A DNA stretch of 64,000 nucleotides from Luteibacter sp. OK325 (GCF_003050935.1 NZ_QAOX01000001.1:620001-684000); one strand, 5' to 3'. Positions 51,237 to 60,726 are shown, counted from the first letter of the stretch. The notes: a model not told the origin generated them from the letters alone. Numbers and translations: made by a program.

Positions 51237-51437
51237 TCCCGAGCCCTGAGGTTCGCGTGGGTCGAGCCAAAGCGCGCAGCAGCATCGTCGGCCGGCATGT
51301 CAGCACGGGCGCGAGGAAGGTGTTGGGCAACCGGGTGCTAGCAACCGCTTCCGCATCGCCCCGGTGTTCCGGAAGCGGCCGGGGCCGACGACGGGACCAC
51401 GCAACGGCTCTCCTTCCACTCAACCGTATCGTCGTGA

Positions 51438-51577
51438 GAGACCTTGGTGTCCACCCTCGAGGCGAGTTCCGCACAAGTGAGCGGCCGCAGGCCAGATAGG
51501 TACATGGGCCGCGTGAGCGGCCTTCCGCACCGAGCGCGGAGGACTGTCTGAGCAGCGAGGGTGGGCACCAAGGTCTC
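51438..51577 (-). repeat. 140-bp unit with terminal inverted repeats (unit B2)
   Basis: The ends are GAGACCTTGGTGTCCACCCT and the complementary GGGTGGGCACCAAGGTCTC. It is closest to unit A1 at 39671-39810, in opposite orientation. Confidence 0.75.
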
Positions 51578-51741
51578 CCCCGCGAGACGCCCAAGTGTAG
51601 AGAGCGATGGCACAGCCGAGGCCGCGACGTCGAAGGCGAGCCATGCGCGAGGTGCGAGGTGCCAAGGAATGCCCGGTCTGGAAGCGGACGCACGGCGGTA
51701 ATTCACGAAGAACCTTTTTTGTGAGGCGGTCGCGAGATTCC

Positions 51742-51766
51742 TTCGCCGCTGAAGCGGCTCCCACAG
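51742..51766. repeat. Variant REP-type repeat upstream of the DUF6776-like gene
   Basis: TTCGCCGCTGAAGCGGCTCC followed by CACAG differs from the main family core at a few palindrome positions while keeping base pairing (CCGCTGAAGCGG). Compensatory change of this kind is typical of REP elements. Confidence 0.65.
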
Positions 51767-51812
51767 GATTTCGATACCATCCGGTCTTCACGCCTTCTCC
51801 ACGGAATCGTCC

Positions 51813-52556
51813 ATGACTTCCCGGCATCCGCCACGGTTCGTCGTGCGCACCCTCGCCGATGCGACTCGCGAGGCCCGCAAGCGCTGGTTGCTGCTTGGTG
51901 CCTGGTCGGCCAGCCTGATCATCGTCGGGCTGATCGTCTGGATGCTGGTCGGGCACGGCCCCGCCGCCGTCGCGAACCGCGGTGACGCTCGCGCCCTTGG
52001 CGCGGAAAACGAGGAGTTGCGCCAGCAGGTTGCCAACCTCCAGCGAGCCGGCCAGGTTGCCGGGATTGCCGCAAAAGAACTGACGCGAAACCTGGCCGAG
52101 CGCGACGAAGAGATCAGCGGCCTGCGCACCGACCTCGCGTTCTACTCGCGCCTGGTCGGTGGCAACGGCCAACGCGACGGCCTGAAGGTCCAGGGCGCGC
52201 GCACCGAGCCGGTGAAGGGCTCGCCCAATGCCTGGAACGTTGTAATCACGCTCACCCAGAACGCAAGGCGGGGCGAGGTGCTCAAGGGCAGCCTTACCCT
52301 GGCCGTTGAAGGCATCCAGGGCAGCAAGGTCGCGACGCTGGAGGGACCGGCCCTCGGCCAGGCCGCACCTTCGCCGGGGCTACCTTTCTCATTCAAGTAC
52401 TTCCAGCAGATCCAGGGGAGCTTCACCCTACCCGCCGGGTTCAAGCCGACGCGCCTGCGCATTGTCGCCAGCGCCGACGGCGACGAGCCCGTCACCAGTA
52501 CGATCCCCTGGGCAGACGCCACCCGAAACGACGAGGTCAACGATGTTCAGCAGTAA
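51813..52556 (+). CDS. Membrane-anchored coiled-coil protein, DUF6776-like
   Basis: The 247-aa protein has one N-terminal membrane helix (WLLLGAWSASLIIVGLIVWMLV). A coiled coil follows (LGAENEELRQQVANLQRAGQ to LAERDEEISGLRTDLAFYSRLVG). The periplasmic beta-rich domain is at about residues 125-235. Its stop overlaps the bactofilin start by 14 bp. The coupling suggests a joint role in envelope shape or cytoskeleton. Confidence 0.7.
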   Translation: MTSRHPPRFVVRTLADATREARKRWLLLGAWSASLIIVGLIVWMLVGHGPAAVANRGDARALGAENEELRQQVANLQRAGQVAGIAAKELTRNLAERDEEISGLRTDLAFYSRLVGGNGQRDGLKVQGARTEPVKGSPNAWNVVITLTQNARRGEVLKGSLTLAVEGIQGSKVATLEGPALGQAAPSPGLPFSFKYFQQIQGSFTLPAGFKPTRLRIVASADGDEPVTSTIPWADATRNDEVNDVQQ

Positions 52557-52977
52557 CCGGAAGAACCAGGCCCCCTCCGTCGGCGCTGCCGCCACCAGCC
52601 TGATTGCCCGCGGCCTCACCATCCGCGGCGATGTGCAGTTCAGCGGCACGCTGCATCTGGACGGCGTGGTGGAGGGCTCGGTGCATGCCGATACCAGTGG
52701 CGACGGCGTACTCACGATCAGTGAGACCGGCCGCGTCATCGGTCGCATCGAGGTGCCTCACGCGGTGATCAACGGTGGCGTCACCGGCAATATCGACGTA
52801 TCCGAACGCCTGGAACTCGCCCCACTGGCCCGGATCGACGGCGACGTTCAGTATCAGGTCCTGGAAATGGCGGCGGGCGCCCAGGTCAACGGCAAGATGA
52901 TCCACCGCGCCCCGGCCACGGTCCGGCAGCTGGCCCAGGCGGCCATCGAAGCGGCCCCGGTTCCCGCCGAGGCTTGA
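52543..52977 (+). CDS. Bactofilin-family cytoskeletal protein
   Basis: The 144-aa protein has the bactofilin beta-helix pattern: [31 protein letters not shown], then [26 protein letters not shown], ending in an alanine-rich tail. Bactofilins polymerise without nucleotide and organise cell-wall enzymes or stalks. It starts inside the preceding gene's last codons. Confidence 0.88.
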   Translation: MFSSNRKNQAPSVGAAATSLIARGLTIRGDVQFSGTLHLDGVVEGSVHADTSGDGVLTISETGRVIGRIEVPHAVINGGVTGNIDVSERLELAPLARIDGDVQYQVLEMAAGAQVNGKMIHRAPATVRQLAQAAIEAAPVPAEA

Positions 52978-53008
52978 CCTGCCGCCGAACGGCGCCATTA
53001 TGGGTGGC

Positions 53009-53386
53009 ATGAACAACCCCTTCCCCATGGCGCCGTCCCCGGACTACCGGTCCGCTGGTGCGCCACTGATCTTCACCGAGGCCGCTGCCCGCAAGGTGCA
53101 CCAGCTGATCGAGGAAGAAGGCAATCCCGGCCTCAAGCTGCGCGTTTACATTAGCGGCGGCGGGTGCTCGGGCTTCCAGTACGGCTTCACCTTCGACGAG
53201 GACCAGGCTGAGGACGACCTCGCCGTTTCGCGTGAAGGCGTTACGCTCGTCGTCGATCCGCTTTCGCTGCAATACCTTACGGGTGCCGAGATCGACTACG
53301 CGGAGTCGTTCAGCGGCTCCCAGTTCGTCATCCGCAATCCGAATGCAAAGACGACCTGCGGCTGCGGCTCGTCGTTCAGCGCATGA
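53009..53386 (+). CDS. erpA: Iron-sulfur cluster insertion protein ErpA
   Basis: The 125-aa A-type carrier has the three conserved cysteines in [11 protein letters not shown] and TCGCGSSF. It delivers [Fe-S] clusters to respiratory and isoprenoid enzymes. The start at 53009 (MNNPFPM) follows a GGTGG site; an ATG three codons earlier is possible. It lies 31 bp after the bactofilin gene. Confidence 0.93.
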   Translation: MNNPFPMAPSPDYRSAGAPLIFTEAAARKVHQLIEEEGNPGLKLRVYISGGGCSGFQYGFTFDEDQAEDDLAVSREGVTLVVDPLSLQYLTGAEIDYAESFSGSQFVIRNPNAKTTCGCGSSFSA

Positions 53387-53399
53387 GTGGTTGCGCGGC

Positions 53400-54389
53400 G
53401 TGACGGTCGAGCAGGAGCGCGACAGGGCCGTGGCGGTGCGCGCCCGCGAGAACGTCTTCGCGGGCATCGACATCGACCGCATGGCCGAACGTCGTGACGA
53501 CCGCCTCTGGCTCGAAGAGCTCGAGCGCGACCCGAGCAGTCGCTTCCTCGTCCTCGACAGTGACGGCCAGGCCTTCGCATGTAGCGACGACGACGCACCG
53601 CAATGGATGTCCCCGAATATGCGCGGCGAGCGCTTCGGCGATATCCCCGCCACCTTCCTCGGGCTCGCCGGTCATGTCGCGTGGTTCACGCTCGTCGTCG
53701 ACGAAGCGCAGGCGGAAATCTTCACGACGTTGACCAGCGCGCGCCGTGTTTCGCTGCGCGAAGCAGGCCTGGTCTTCGCCGCCTTCGATGCGGGACTATT
53801 CGCCTTCGCCAAGGGCATCACCCACTGGCAGCGGCAGACCCGGTTCTGCAGCCAGTGCGGCGCGCCCACGCTCGTCGTCGCCGCGGGCCATCGCGTGCAG
53901 TGTACGAATCCGGATGGCGCGCACCTGCACTTTCCGCGCACCGATGCCGCGATCATCGTGATCGTCGAAGACGGCGACCGTTGCCTGCTCGGGCGGCAGC
54001 GGGGATGGCCCGCCGGTCGCTATTCCACCCTGGCGGGTTTCCTCGAGCCGGGCGAGTCGCTGGAAGACGCCGTAAGGCGTGAAGTGCGCGAAGAATCCGG
54101 CGTCGAAGTGCTCCACGCGACCTACCATTCGTCGCAGCCCTGGCCGCTTCCCGCATCGCTGATGGTCGGTTTTACCGCCACGGCCAGAACGCGCGAGATC
54201 CACCTGCGCGACGACGAACTCGAAGACGCGCGCTGGTTCTCCGTCGACGATATCGTGACCGGCGTGGCCACAGGGACGCTTGGCGTGCCGCCGCCGCTGT
54301 CGGTGTCCTACCGCCTGATCGAGCATTGGCTTGGCCTGCGCGGTGTCAGTCTCGACGAACTCATCGCGAGTGCGCCGCCCCGCGGCTGA
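53400..54389 (+). CDS. nudC: NAD(+)/NADH diphosphatase NudC (Nudix)
   Basis: The ~329-aa enzyme has a zinc-ribbon-like block (RFCSQCGAPT then VQCTNPDG), a Nudix box (GFLEPGESLEDAVRREVREESGV) and the NADH-pyrophosphatase signature SQPWPLPASLM. It cleaves NADH and de-NADs RNA. The usual fourth zinc cysteine is replaced (CTNP instead of CxxC). The start is uncertain: GTG at 53400 or TTG at 53391, both without a strong ribosome-binding site. It is tightly behind erpA. Confidence 0.88.
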   Translation: MTVEQERDRAVAVRARENVFAGIDIDRMAERRDDRLWLEELERDPSSRFLVLDSDGQAFACSDDDAPQWMSPNMRGERFGDIPATFLGLAGHVAWFTLVVDEAQAEIFTTLTSARRVSLREAGLVFAAFDAGLFAFAKGITHWQRQTRFCSQCGAPTLVVAAGHRVQCTNPDGAHLHFPRTDAAIIVIVEDGDRCLLGRQRGWPAGRYSTLAGFLEPGESLEDAVRREVREESGVEVLHATYHSSQPWPLPASLMVGFTATARTREIHLRDDELEDARWFSVDDIVTGVATGTLGVPPPLSVSYRLIEHWLGLRGVSLDELIASAPPRG

Positions 54390-54430
54390 TCCCCTACAAT
54401 CGGGCCATCGACCAGCGGATCACGCTTGCC

Positions 54431-55297
54431 ATGGCTCTACGTCTCCTCGCCGTACTTATCGCCCTCGTTATCGTCTGGAGCGTGCCGCAGCTCGCGCGCT
54501 GGCGTGACGATCGCTGGTTCCGCAGTTGGGTGAATCGCCTGGGCGATACCTCCGGGCCCGGGCGCGTCGCCGTCATCCTGCTGGTGCCGGTGATCGCCGC
54601 GGCGATCATCGCCAGCATTCTTGCCTCACTGCCCTTCTTCGACCTCGCATGGCTGGTCTTCTCGATCGCCGTGCTGGTCTATGCCCTCGGCCCGCGTGAA
54701 ATCGAAACCGATATCGATGCCATTCTTCGCGCGCCCGACACCTTGCGTCGTGATGAGGCCATGGCAGCCCTGCGTCATGACGAGAATGCGCTGACCTGGT
54801 TCGCGCCGGCGCTGGTCGGAGCGGCGTTCTACGGCGCCCTGCGCCGCCGCTTCGGCGTGCTGCTGTGGTTCCTGCTGCTCGGCCCCGCTGGCGGCCTCGG
54901 CTATCGGCTCGCACAAATCCTCGGCCGGGATGCATCGCTTGCACTGGACAGCGCCACGCGCACGGCCGCGCAGCGCGTCGCCGATGCGCTGGACTGGATT
55001 CCCGCCCACCTGATGGTGTTCGCCATGGCCCTGGTCTCGGACTTCGATGCTGTCATCGGCGCCTGGAAGCAGTGGCATCACACCTCGGGCAGCCCGCGTT
55101 CGCGCCTGGACCCGGATTTCCTCGGCGCCGTGGCCCGTGCCGGCGTGGATGCCGATGTCGAGGCCGGCGACGGCTACGTCCAGGACGTCAGCGATCCGGT
55201 GGCGGAACTCGAAGATGCGCGACGCGTAATCCGCCGCGTGCTTGTTGTGTGGCTTGCCGTTGTCGCGGTGATCGTGCTCGCCGCGTGGGTCGCCTGA
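54431..55297 (+). CDS. AmpE-like / CobD-CbiB-related membrane protein
   Basis: The 288-aa protein has about four membrane helices, including the first (RLLAVLIALVIVWSVPQLA) and the last (VLVVWLAVVAVIVLAAWVA). It has the central block ALTWFAPALVGAAFYGALRRRFGVLLWFLLLGPAGG. This pattern fits the AmpE family of regulatory signalling modulators linked to beta-lactamase induction. AmpD and AmpR are not nearby, so the role is inferred. Confidence 0.65.
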   Translation: MALRLLAVLIALVIVWSVPQLARWRDDRWFRSWVNRLGDTSGPGRVAVILLVPVIAAAIIASILASLPFFDLAWLVFSIAVLVYALGPREIETDIDAILRAPDTLRRDEAMAALRHDENALTWFAPALVGAAFYGALRRRFGVLLWFLLLGPAGGLGYRLAQILGRDASLALDSATRTAAQRVADALDWIPAHLMVFAMALVSDFDAVIGAWKQWHHTSGSPRSRLDPDFLGAVARAGVDADVEAGDGYVQDVSDPVAELEDARRVIRRVLVVWLAVVAVIVLAAWVA

Positions 55298-55298
55298 C

Positions 55299-57173
55299 TC
55301 AGGCCTTGTCGCCGCGAAGCTCACCCACCCGGGATTCCAGCACCGCCGCATTTGCCTCGATCGCCGATAACGGCGCGCCGCCCACCAGTTCGATCTTCGA
55401 CCAGAACCGGCGCGGCAGGCGCGACCGGTGCAGCGCGCTGTCGCGCCGGCTGAAGATGCTGCCCCACATCCCCCTGAGCGCCAGCGGCACCACGGGCACC
55501 GGGCGACGTGCAAGGATCTGGTCGACGCCGGGGCGGAAGGTCGCGATGCCGCCGTCCTTGGTCAGGCCGCCCTCCGGGAAGATGCAGACTACTTCGCCTG
55601 CCGCGAGTGCCTCGTCGATCAGCTCGAACGCGCGGGCCAGTTGCGCCTCGTCTTCGTTGCGCCCGGCGATCGGAATCGCCTTCGCCGTACGAAACACGAA
55701 ATTCAGCACCGGGATGTTGAAGATCTTGTAGTACATGACGAAGCGCATGGGCCGACGCACGCTGGCCATGAGGATCAGCGGATCCATGAAGCTCACATGG
55801 TTGCATACCACCAGCGCGGCGCCTTCGTCCGGCACGTTCTTCAACCCGTCCACGCGCACGCGGTAAAGCGTGTGCACGAGTACCCAGGTGATGAACCGCA
55901 TCATGAACTCGGGCACCAGGGTGAAGATGTATATCGCGACGGCGATGTTGATCAGGCCGGTGATAAGGAAGATGGTCGGCACGCTGAGACCGAGCATCGT
56001 CAGGCCGATGCCGAACGCGGACGCGGCGCAGATCAGCAGCGCATTGACGATATTGTTGCCGGCAATAATGCGCGACAGGCGCTCGCGGGGCGCCCGACTC
56101 TGCACGAAGGCGAACAGCGGCACCACGTAGAAACCCGCGAACGCGCCGATCATGGCGAGGTCCAGCGCAACGCGCCACGCACCGGGCACCGCCAGGAAGG
56201 ATGTCCAGTTCAACGATGCCCCCGCGATCACCGCTGGATGAGCGAAGAACAGGTCGACCGCGAACACGGTCAGCCCGAAGGCACCCATCGGCACGAGGCC
56301 GATTTCCACACGCTTTCCGGAAAGCCTCTCGCAAAGCAGCGAGCCCACGCCGGTCCCGATCGAGAACAGCGTAAGCGCAAGCGTATTGACCGAGCCGTCA
56401 CCACCGAGCACGTGGCGTGTGTAGTTCGGCAGCTGCGCGATCATCACCGTGCCGAAGAACCAGAACCAGGAAATACCCAGCACCGCGTTGAAGATGGCGC
56501 GGTCCTGATGGGTGAGCTTGAGGACGCGCCAGGTTTCGCTCAGCGGATTCCAGTTGAACTTCAGGTCGGGCGCCGTGGCCGGCGCAGCCGGAATGGAACG
56601 GCTCACGAGATAGCCCGTGACGGCGATCGCGATCGTGGCCAACGAAGCCGCCAGCGTACCGTAGCCGGCGATCAGCATCAGGGAGTTGCCGACGATCATG
56701 CCGATCAACATCGCCAGCTGCGTGCCCGTCTCGACCAGCGCATTGCCGCCGACCAGCTCACCGCGCTCGAGCGCCTGCGGCAGGATCGAGTACTTGATCG
56801 GACCGAACATCGTCGAGTGCATGCCCATCAGGAACAGCACCACGAGCAGCAGCGAAATGTGGTGGGTGAAGAATCCGATCGCGGCGACAGACATGGCCGC
56901 GATTTCGAACAGCTTAACGAAACGGATGAGGCGGGTCTTCTCGAACTTCTCCGCAATCTGCCCGGCTGTCGCGGAGAAAAGGAAATACGGAAGGATGAAC
57001 AATGCCGGCGCGAGGTTCGTGTAGAGCGAGACCTGTGCGTCGGGCAAGGCCATCTGGAACGCCACGAGCATGACCATCGCGTTGCGGAATGCGTTGTCGT
57101 TGAACGCGCCGAGTGCCTGCGTCCAGAAAAAGGGCGCGAAGCGTCGCTTAGCCAACAAGGAGAACTGGGACAT
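55299..57173 (-). CDS. MFS lysophospholipid transporter fused to an acyltransferase (LplT-PlsC fusion)
   Basis: The 624-aa protein has an N-terminal MFS domain with about 12 helices and the LplT-like start MSQFSLLAKRRFAPFFWTQALGAFNDN. A PlsC-type acyltransferase domain follows from about residue 430. Its HX4D box is NHVSFMD and its second motif is FPEGGLTKDGG. E. coli splits these jobs into LplT and Aas; Aas also has an acyl-ACP ligase domain, which is missing here. The fusion would flip lysophospholipids inward and re-acylate them. Confidence 0.85.
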   Translation of the reverse strand: MSQFSLLAKRRFAPFFWTQALGAFNDNAFRNAMVMLVAFQMALPDAQVSLYTNLAPALFILPYFLFSATAGQIAEKFEKTRLIRFVKLFEIAAMSVAAIGFFTHHISLLLVVLFLMGMHSTMFGPIKYSILPQALERGELVGGNALVETGTQLAMLIGMIVGNSLMLIAGYGTLAASLATIAIAVTGYLVSRSIPAAPATAPDLKFNWNPLSETWRVLKLTHQDRAIFNAVLGISWFWFFGTVMIAQLPNYTRHVLGGDGSVNTLALTLFSIGTGVGSLLCERLSGKRVEIGLVPMGAFGLTVFAVDLFFAHPAVIAGASLNWTSFLAVPGAWRVALDLAMIGAFAGFYVVPLFAFVQSRAPRERLSRIIAGNNIVNALLICAASAFGIGLTMLGLSVPTIFLITGLINIAVAIYIFTLVPEFMMRFITWVLVHTLYRVRVDGLKNVPDEGAALVVCNHVSFMDPLILMASVRRPMRFVMYYKIFNIPVLNFVFRTAKAIPIAGRNEDEAQLARAFELIDEALAAGEVVCIFPEGGLTKDGGIATFRPGVDQILARRPVPVVPLALRGMWGSIFSRRDSALHRSRLPRRFWSKIELVGGAPLSAIEANAAVLESRVGELRGDKA

Positions 57174-57324
57174 TCCATGCGCCATCGACGAAGGTGGCAA
57201 CGAGTGTAGCCGAGCGTAGGGCCTGCACGAAGGCCCACGCACTTCGTCGGACTCGACCTACATCAGACTTCGGGTGCGTCCGGACAAGATGTCTTCTTCC
57301 TCCTACTGCCAAGGATTTGGCGCA

Positions 57325-59394
57325 ATGAAACGTCGATACCTTTCGATCGTCCTACCGGCGTGCTTCGCGACGCTCGTACCTGCATTCGCCGACGCGGCAC
57401 AGGCAGATACACGCGCCGGTGGCACATCACGCACCCACTCCCTGGCTCCGGCTGTTCTTGCCGTGGCCGATATCCCGGCCACCCTCACCGCCACCGGAGG
57501 CAATCCAACCGGGTGGATCACTCCCGTCCGGTTGCGGGACACATCCCCCACTGAATCCGCGGGCCAAGGGGTCCCACTTGCCGCATGGGTTGCCAGCGCG
57601 TCGCTCAGTGACGGTGCGCTGCGGGCCGAGGTGCGGAGGTTGTTCGATCAGGGCGCCGCGATCCTGGTCACCAGTTTCGCGGGCGAGGCACGCCACGAAC
57701 TGGCGACCTTCGGCTTCGAGCCGATAGGCCGCGTCGCCATCTACCGACAGACACCCGATGGTCTGGACGTCACCTCGATCACCGCGGATTTCCATAACCC
57801 GGACGCCGCGGCGGCCTGGCAAAAGGCGTCGGACACGGTCCTCGCCGCCATGCTTCCTTCGGAGGCGCCCCATTTCGAAGCCCTGAGGTCCGACGGGCCG
57901 TTGAACGACGAGATCCACGGAGATCGCGCCTTTCTTCGGGTCGACGACCAGACAATCGCAAGCAACGGCCGGTCCGCATCCCAGACGATCCGTGTCATGC
58001 GCGACACCACGGCAAGCCACGACTACAAGGTGATCGCCGTGGAAGCCGCCGTCCATGTGATCCCCCATACAAATGGGGTGCTCAAGCATCGTGATGACGA
58101 AAACAGCACCCCTTACTTCGAGCGCGTTGGCGAGGGCTTCTATCTCTTTGCTCCGAACGCTTACCGCGCCACGACGGTCCTGCAATGGCAGGGAGATGCT
58201 CCGGCCGCGCAGCTGCTGCAGGCCATACCGAAGACCAGCGGTGCGACCAACCGCAAGATCACCGAGGACATCACGAGCAAGAGCACATTGACGGCGTCGA
58301 TCACACCCGAGTACGCGCGCGGGCTCAATAAGGACGGCATCTTCTACCAGGGGAAGGTCCCATTTTCGTTGGCCTTCGCATCTGAAACCAGCGAGCGCTC
58401 CGCCGTCGAGATGAACGTCGAGGACTACTCGGTCAGCGCCAAAGCGCAGACGTACCGGTGGGGTCTTGCAAGCACATGGACGTTCCCTCTCGCGAACGAT
58501 ATCAGCGGCAATCCCGATTACTTTGGCGCGGAGAAATTGTCGACACGAAAGATGACCCCCATGATGCGTGAAGCGTCGCTCGCTACCGCCTCCGAATGGA
58601 GGGTCGATGGAGACTACGAACAGACCATTCTGATCGCGTCGCGAGGCACGGTAGAGAACCGGCGTTTCACCTGGTCAGGCGTCCGCGATGATCCTGACCG
58701 GGGCCCTCGTGTGTTCCCGGACCGCGCCTCGATCGACCCCTTCAGTCTCGACGAGAAGGGCCTGCCGTGGGAACAGGACGTCAACGAGGCTGGCACCCAG
58801 GATGGCGACGCGCAGCCCTGGGTAGTCTCGAAGATCGACCTCTCGTCACCCTATCTCACGCGCAGTCCGACCATCCTCATCCAGAGCCTCGCGGGACTTG
58901 GCGAATGCCTTCAGGCCGATAACGGCATGGTGGAGCTTGCCGCGTGCGACAAAGGCGATCGGTCGCAACAATGGAGCCTGGAGGCCGACAGTACCTATCG
59001 TAATCGCGCGGACGGTGCCTGCCTCACAACGGCTCCAGGCGATGGAAGCATGACCACGACTGCCTGCGCGGCAAACACCCTCAACCAGCAATGGAAGTGG
59101 TCGGCCGATCGCATCCACTCCATGTACGACGGCGGGGAAACCTGGCGCCTTCATGTGCACGCGGGGGCGATCAACGCGAAGTTCGATGCATCGCGCCACC
59201 AGCGAATGGCGCCCAATCCGAACCACTTCCTGCTGCGTCCATGGTCGTCGTACCCGTCAGCGCCCAGTGAGAAGGACTGGGTACCTACTCTCTCGGGCCG
59301 CCCCTCCGATTTCCAGAAACTTCCCGGATACGAGTACCGCGAAGTGGAAACCACCGAGCGCTGGCAGACGATTGCCCTGCGCCACGGGCTGTAA
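57325..59394 (+). CDS. Putative secreted pore-forming toxin (leukocidin/hemolysin-like) with a ricin-type lectin domain
   Basis: The 689-aa protein has a signal peptide (SIVLPACFATLVPAFADAAQA) and an AAGGA ribosome-binding site. Residues ~30-190 form a novel N-terminal domain, perhaps a propeptide. Residues ~200-490 are beta-rich with blocks resembling leukocidin/Vibrio cytolysin cores (RKMTPMMREASLATASEW and ENRRFTWSGVRDD). Residues ~520-620 form a ricin B-type beta-trefoil with two QxW repeats (QQWSLEADS and QQWKWSADR). The layout core plus lectin is that of Vibrio-type cytolysins, without the extra beta-prism. The family call is from pattern memory and needs a search. Confidence 0.6.
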   Translation: MKRRYLSIVLPACFATLVPAFADAAQADTRAGGTSRTHSLAPAVLAVADIPATLTATGGNPTGWITPVRLRDTSPTESAGQGVPLAAWVASASLSDGALRAEVRRLFDQGAAILVTSFAGEARHELATFGFEPIGRVAIYRQTPDGLDVTSITADFHNPDAAAAWQKASDTVLAAMLPSEAPHFEALRSDGPLNDEIHGDRAFLRVDDQTIASNGRSASQTIRVMRDTTASHDYKVIAVEAAVHVIPHTNGVLKHRDDENSTPYFERVGEGFYLFAPNAYRATTVLQWQGDAPAAQLLQAIPKTSGATNRKITEDITSKSTLTASITPEYARGLNKDGIFYQGKVPFSLAFASETSERSAVEMNVEDYSVSAKAQTYRWGLASTWTFPLANDISGNPDYFGAEKLSTRKMTPMMREASLATASEWRVDGDYEQTILIASRGTVENRRFTWSGVRDDPDRGPRVFPDRASIDPFSLDEKGLPWEQDVNEAGTQDGDAQPWVVSKIDLSSPYLTRSPTILIQSLAGLGECLQADNGMVELAACDKGDRSQQWSLEADSTYRNRADGACLTTAPGDGSMTTTACAANTLNQQWKWSADRIHSMYDGGETWRLHVHAGAINAKFDASRHQRMAPNPNHFLLRPWSSYPSAPSEKDWVPTLSGRPSDFQKLPGYEYREVETTERWQTIALRHGL

Positions 59395-59414
59395 CGACGT
59401 CGTCGAGATGAAAG

Positions 59415-59435
59415 GCCCCGGTTTCGTTCCGGGGC
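59415..59435. terminator. Terminator between the toxin candidate and purD
   Basis: GCCCCGG (59415-59421) and CCGGGGC (59429-59435) form a 7-bp stem with loop TTTCGTT, followed by ATTTCTTTC on the plus strand and CTTTCATC on the minus strand. It serves the convergent genes on both sides. Confidence 0.75.
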
Positions 59436-59442
59436 ATTTCTT

Positions 59443-60726
59443 TCAATCGCGCCCGAGAGCCCGATAGGCGATGTCCTTCCGATAGAAGGAACCCGCCAGG
59501 TCGATGCGCTCGATGGCGTCGTAGGCCCGGGCACGCGCTTCGGCCAGATCCTCACCCAACGCGCACACCGTCAGAACGCGGCCGCCCGAACTCACCGCTA
59601 CACCCTGCACATCGGTTGCCGTGCCGGCGTGGAACACCTTTACATCCTGGCCGAACGATCGGTCCGCGCCGTGGATGACGTCGCCCGTACGGATCTTCCC
59701 GGGGTATCCGCCCGCGGCGAGCACGACGCCGAGTGAAGGCCGCGGATCCCATGCTGCTTCGACACGACGGACGTCCCCATCGAGCGCCGCTTCAACAAGA
59801 TCGACGAGATCGGATTCCAGGCGCAGCATGATCGGCTGGGTTTCCGGATCGCCGAAGCGCACGTTGAACTCGATGACCTTGGCCGCGCCGGCCTTGTCGA
59901 TCATCAGGCCCGCATAAAGGAATCCGGTGAACGGCGCGCCGTCGGCAGCCATGCCGTCGAGCGTGGGCTGGATGATTTCGCGCATCACTCGCGCAGACAC
60001 TTCGTCAGTCACCACCGGCGCCGGCGAGTAAGCACCCATGCCGCCGGTGTTCGGGCCCAGGTCGCCATTGTCGCGGCGTTTGTGGTCCTGGCTGGTCGCC
60101 ATTGGCAAGGCGTGCCTGCCGTCGGCGATGACGATGAAGCTGGCTTCCTCACCGTCGAGGAATTCCTCGATCACCACACGCGAGGACGCATCGCCGAAGG
60201 CCTGCTGGCCGAGCATGTCATCCAGCGCCGCCTCGGCTTCGTCGAGGCTCATGGCGACGACCACGCCCTTGCCGGCCGCCAGACCGTCGGCCTTGATGAC
60301 GATGGGCGCGCCGGTGCTGCGCACGTGGGCGAGAGCCGGCGCCAGTTCGGTGAACACGGCGTAGTGCGCGGTGGGAATGTGGTGTCGGGCCAGGAAGTCC
60401 TTGGCGAAGGCCTTGCTACCTTCGAGCTGGGCGGCCTTGGCCGTGGGACCGAAACAACGCAGGCCCTCGGCAGCAAAGCGGTCCACGACACCAGCGACCA
60501 ACGGCACCTCGGGTCCGACCACGGTGAGACCAACGCCCTCGCTCTTTGCCAGCGCCAGAAGGCCGTCGATATCCGTCACAGGAATCGGCACGTTCCGCAG
60601 GCCGGGCTCGCGCGCGGTACCGGCGTTGCCTGGCGCCACGATGACCTCGTCCACCCGGGCGGACTGAGCGAGCTTCCAGGCCAGCGCGTGTTCGCGACCG
60701 CCGCCGCCGATAACGAGGACTTTCAT
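59443..60726 (-). CDS. purD: Phosphoribosylamine-glycine ligase
   Basis: The 427-aa ATP-grasp ligase makes GAR in purine synthesis. The start MKVLVIGGGGREHALAWKLAQS is diagnostic. The ATP-grasp loops (VIKADGLAAGKGVVVA) and C-terminal blocks (EFNVRFGDPETQPIMLRL) are present. A GGAGACACC ribosome-binding site precedes the ATG. purH is not adjacent in the window, although the usual gammaproteobacterial order is purHD. Confidence 0.96.
   Translation of the reverse strand: MKVLVIGGGGREHALAWKLAQSARVDEVIVAPGNAGTAREPGLRNVPIPVTDIDGLLALAKSEGVGLTVVGPEVPLVAGVVDRFAAEGLRCFGPTAKAAQLEGSKAFAKDFLARHHIPTAHYAVFTELAPALAHVRSTGAPIVIKADGLAAGKGVVVAMSLDEAEAALDDMLGQQAFGDASSRVVIEEFLDGEEASFIVIADGRHALPMATSQDHKRRDNGDLGPNTGGMGAYSPAPVVTDEVSARVMREIIQPTLDGMAADGAPFTGFLYAGLMIDKAGAAKVIEFNVRFGDPETQPIMLRLESDLVDLVEAALDGDVRRVEAAWDPRPSLGVVLAAGGYPGKIRTGDVIHGADRSFGQDVKVFHAGTATDVQGVAVSSGGRVLTVCALGEDLAEARARAYDAIERIDLAGSFYRKDIAYRALGRD

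Larger units (their letters stand above)
51048..51685 (+). repeat. ~640-bp composite repeat element, copy B
   Basis: This block, inverted relative to copy A at 39556-40207, occupies most of the 818-bp gene-free gap 50995-51812. It starts TTCATCGCGGAATT and ends GGTCTGGAAGC. It contains units at 51099-51236 and 51438-51577 separated by about 200 bp. It abuts the bfr terminator just as copy A abuts the atp terminator. No genes are supported inside. Confidence 0.85.

Noticed and set aside
51108-52172. Open frames inside and beside repeat copy B
   Set aside because: Same reasons as for copy A; the longest one also runs antisense into the coiled-coil protein gene.
55428-57209. A 593-codon open frame antisense to the LplT-acyltransferase fusion
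   Set aside because: It is rich in His/Arg/Asp/Gln without any domain, as expected from a GC-rich complement.
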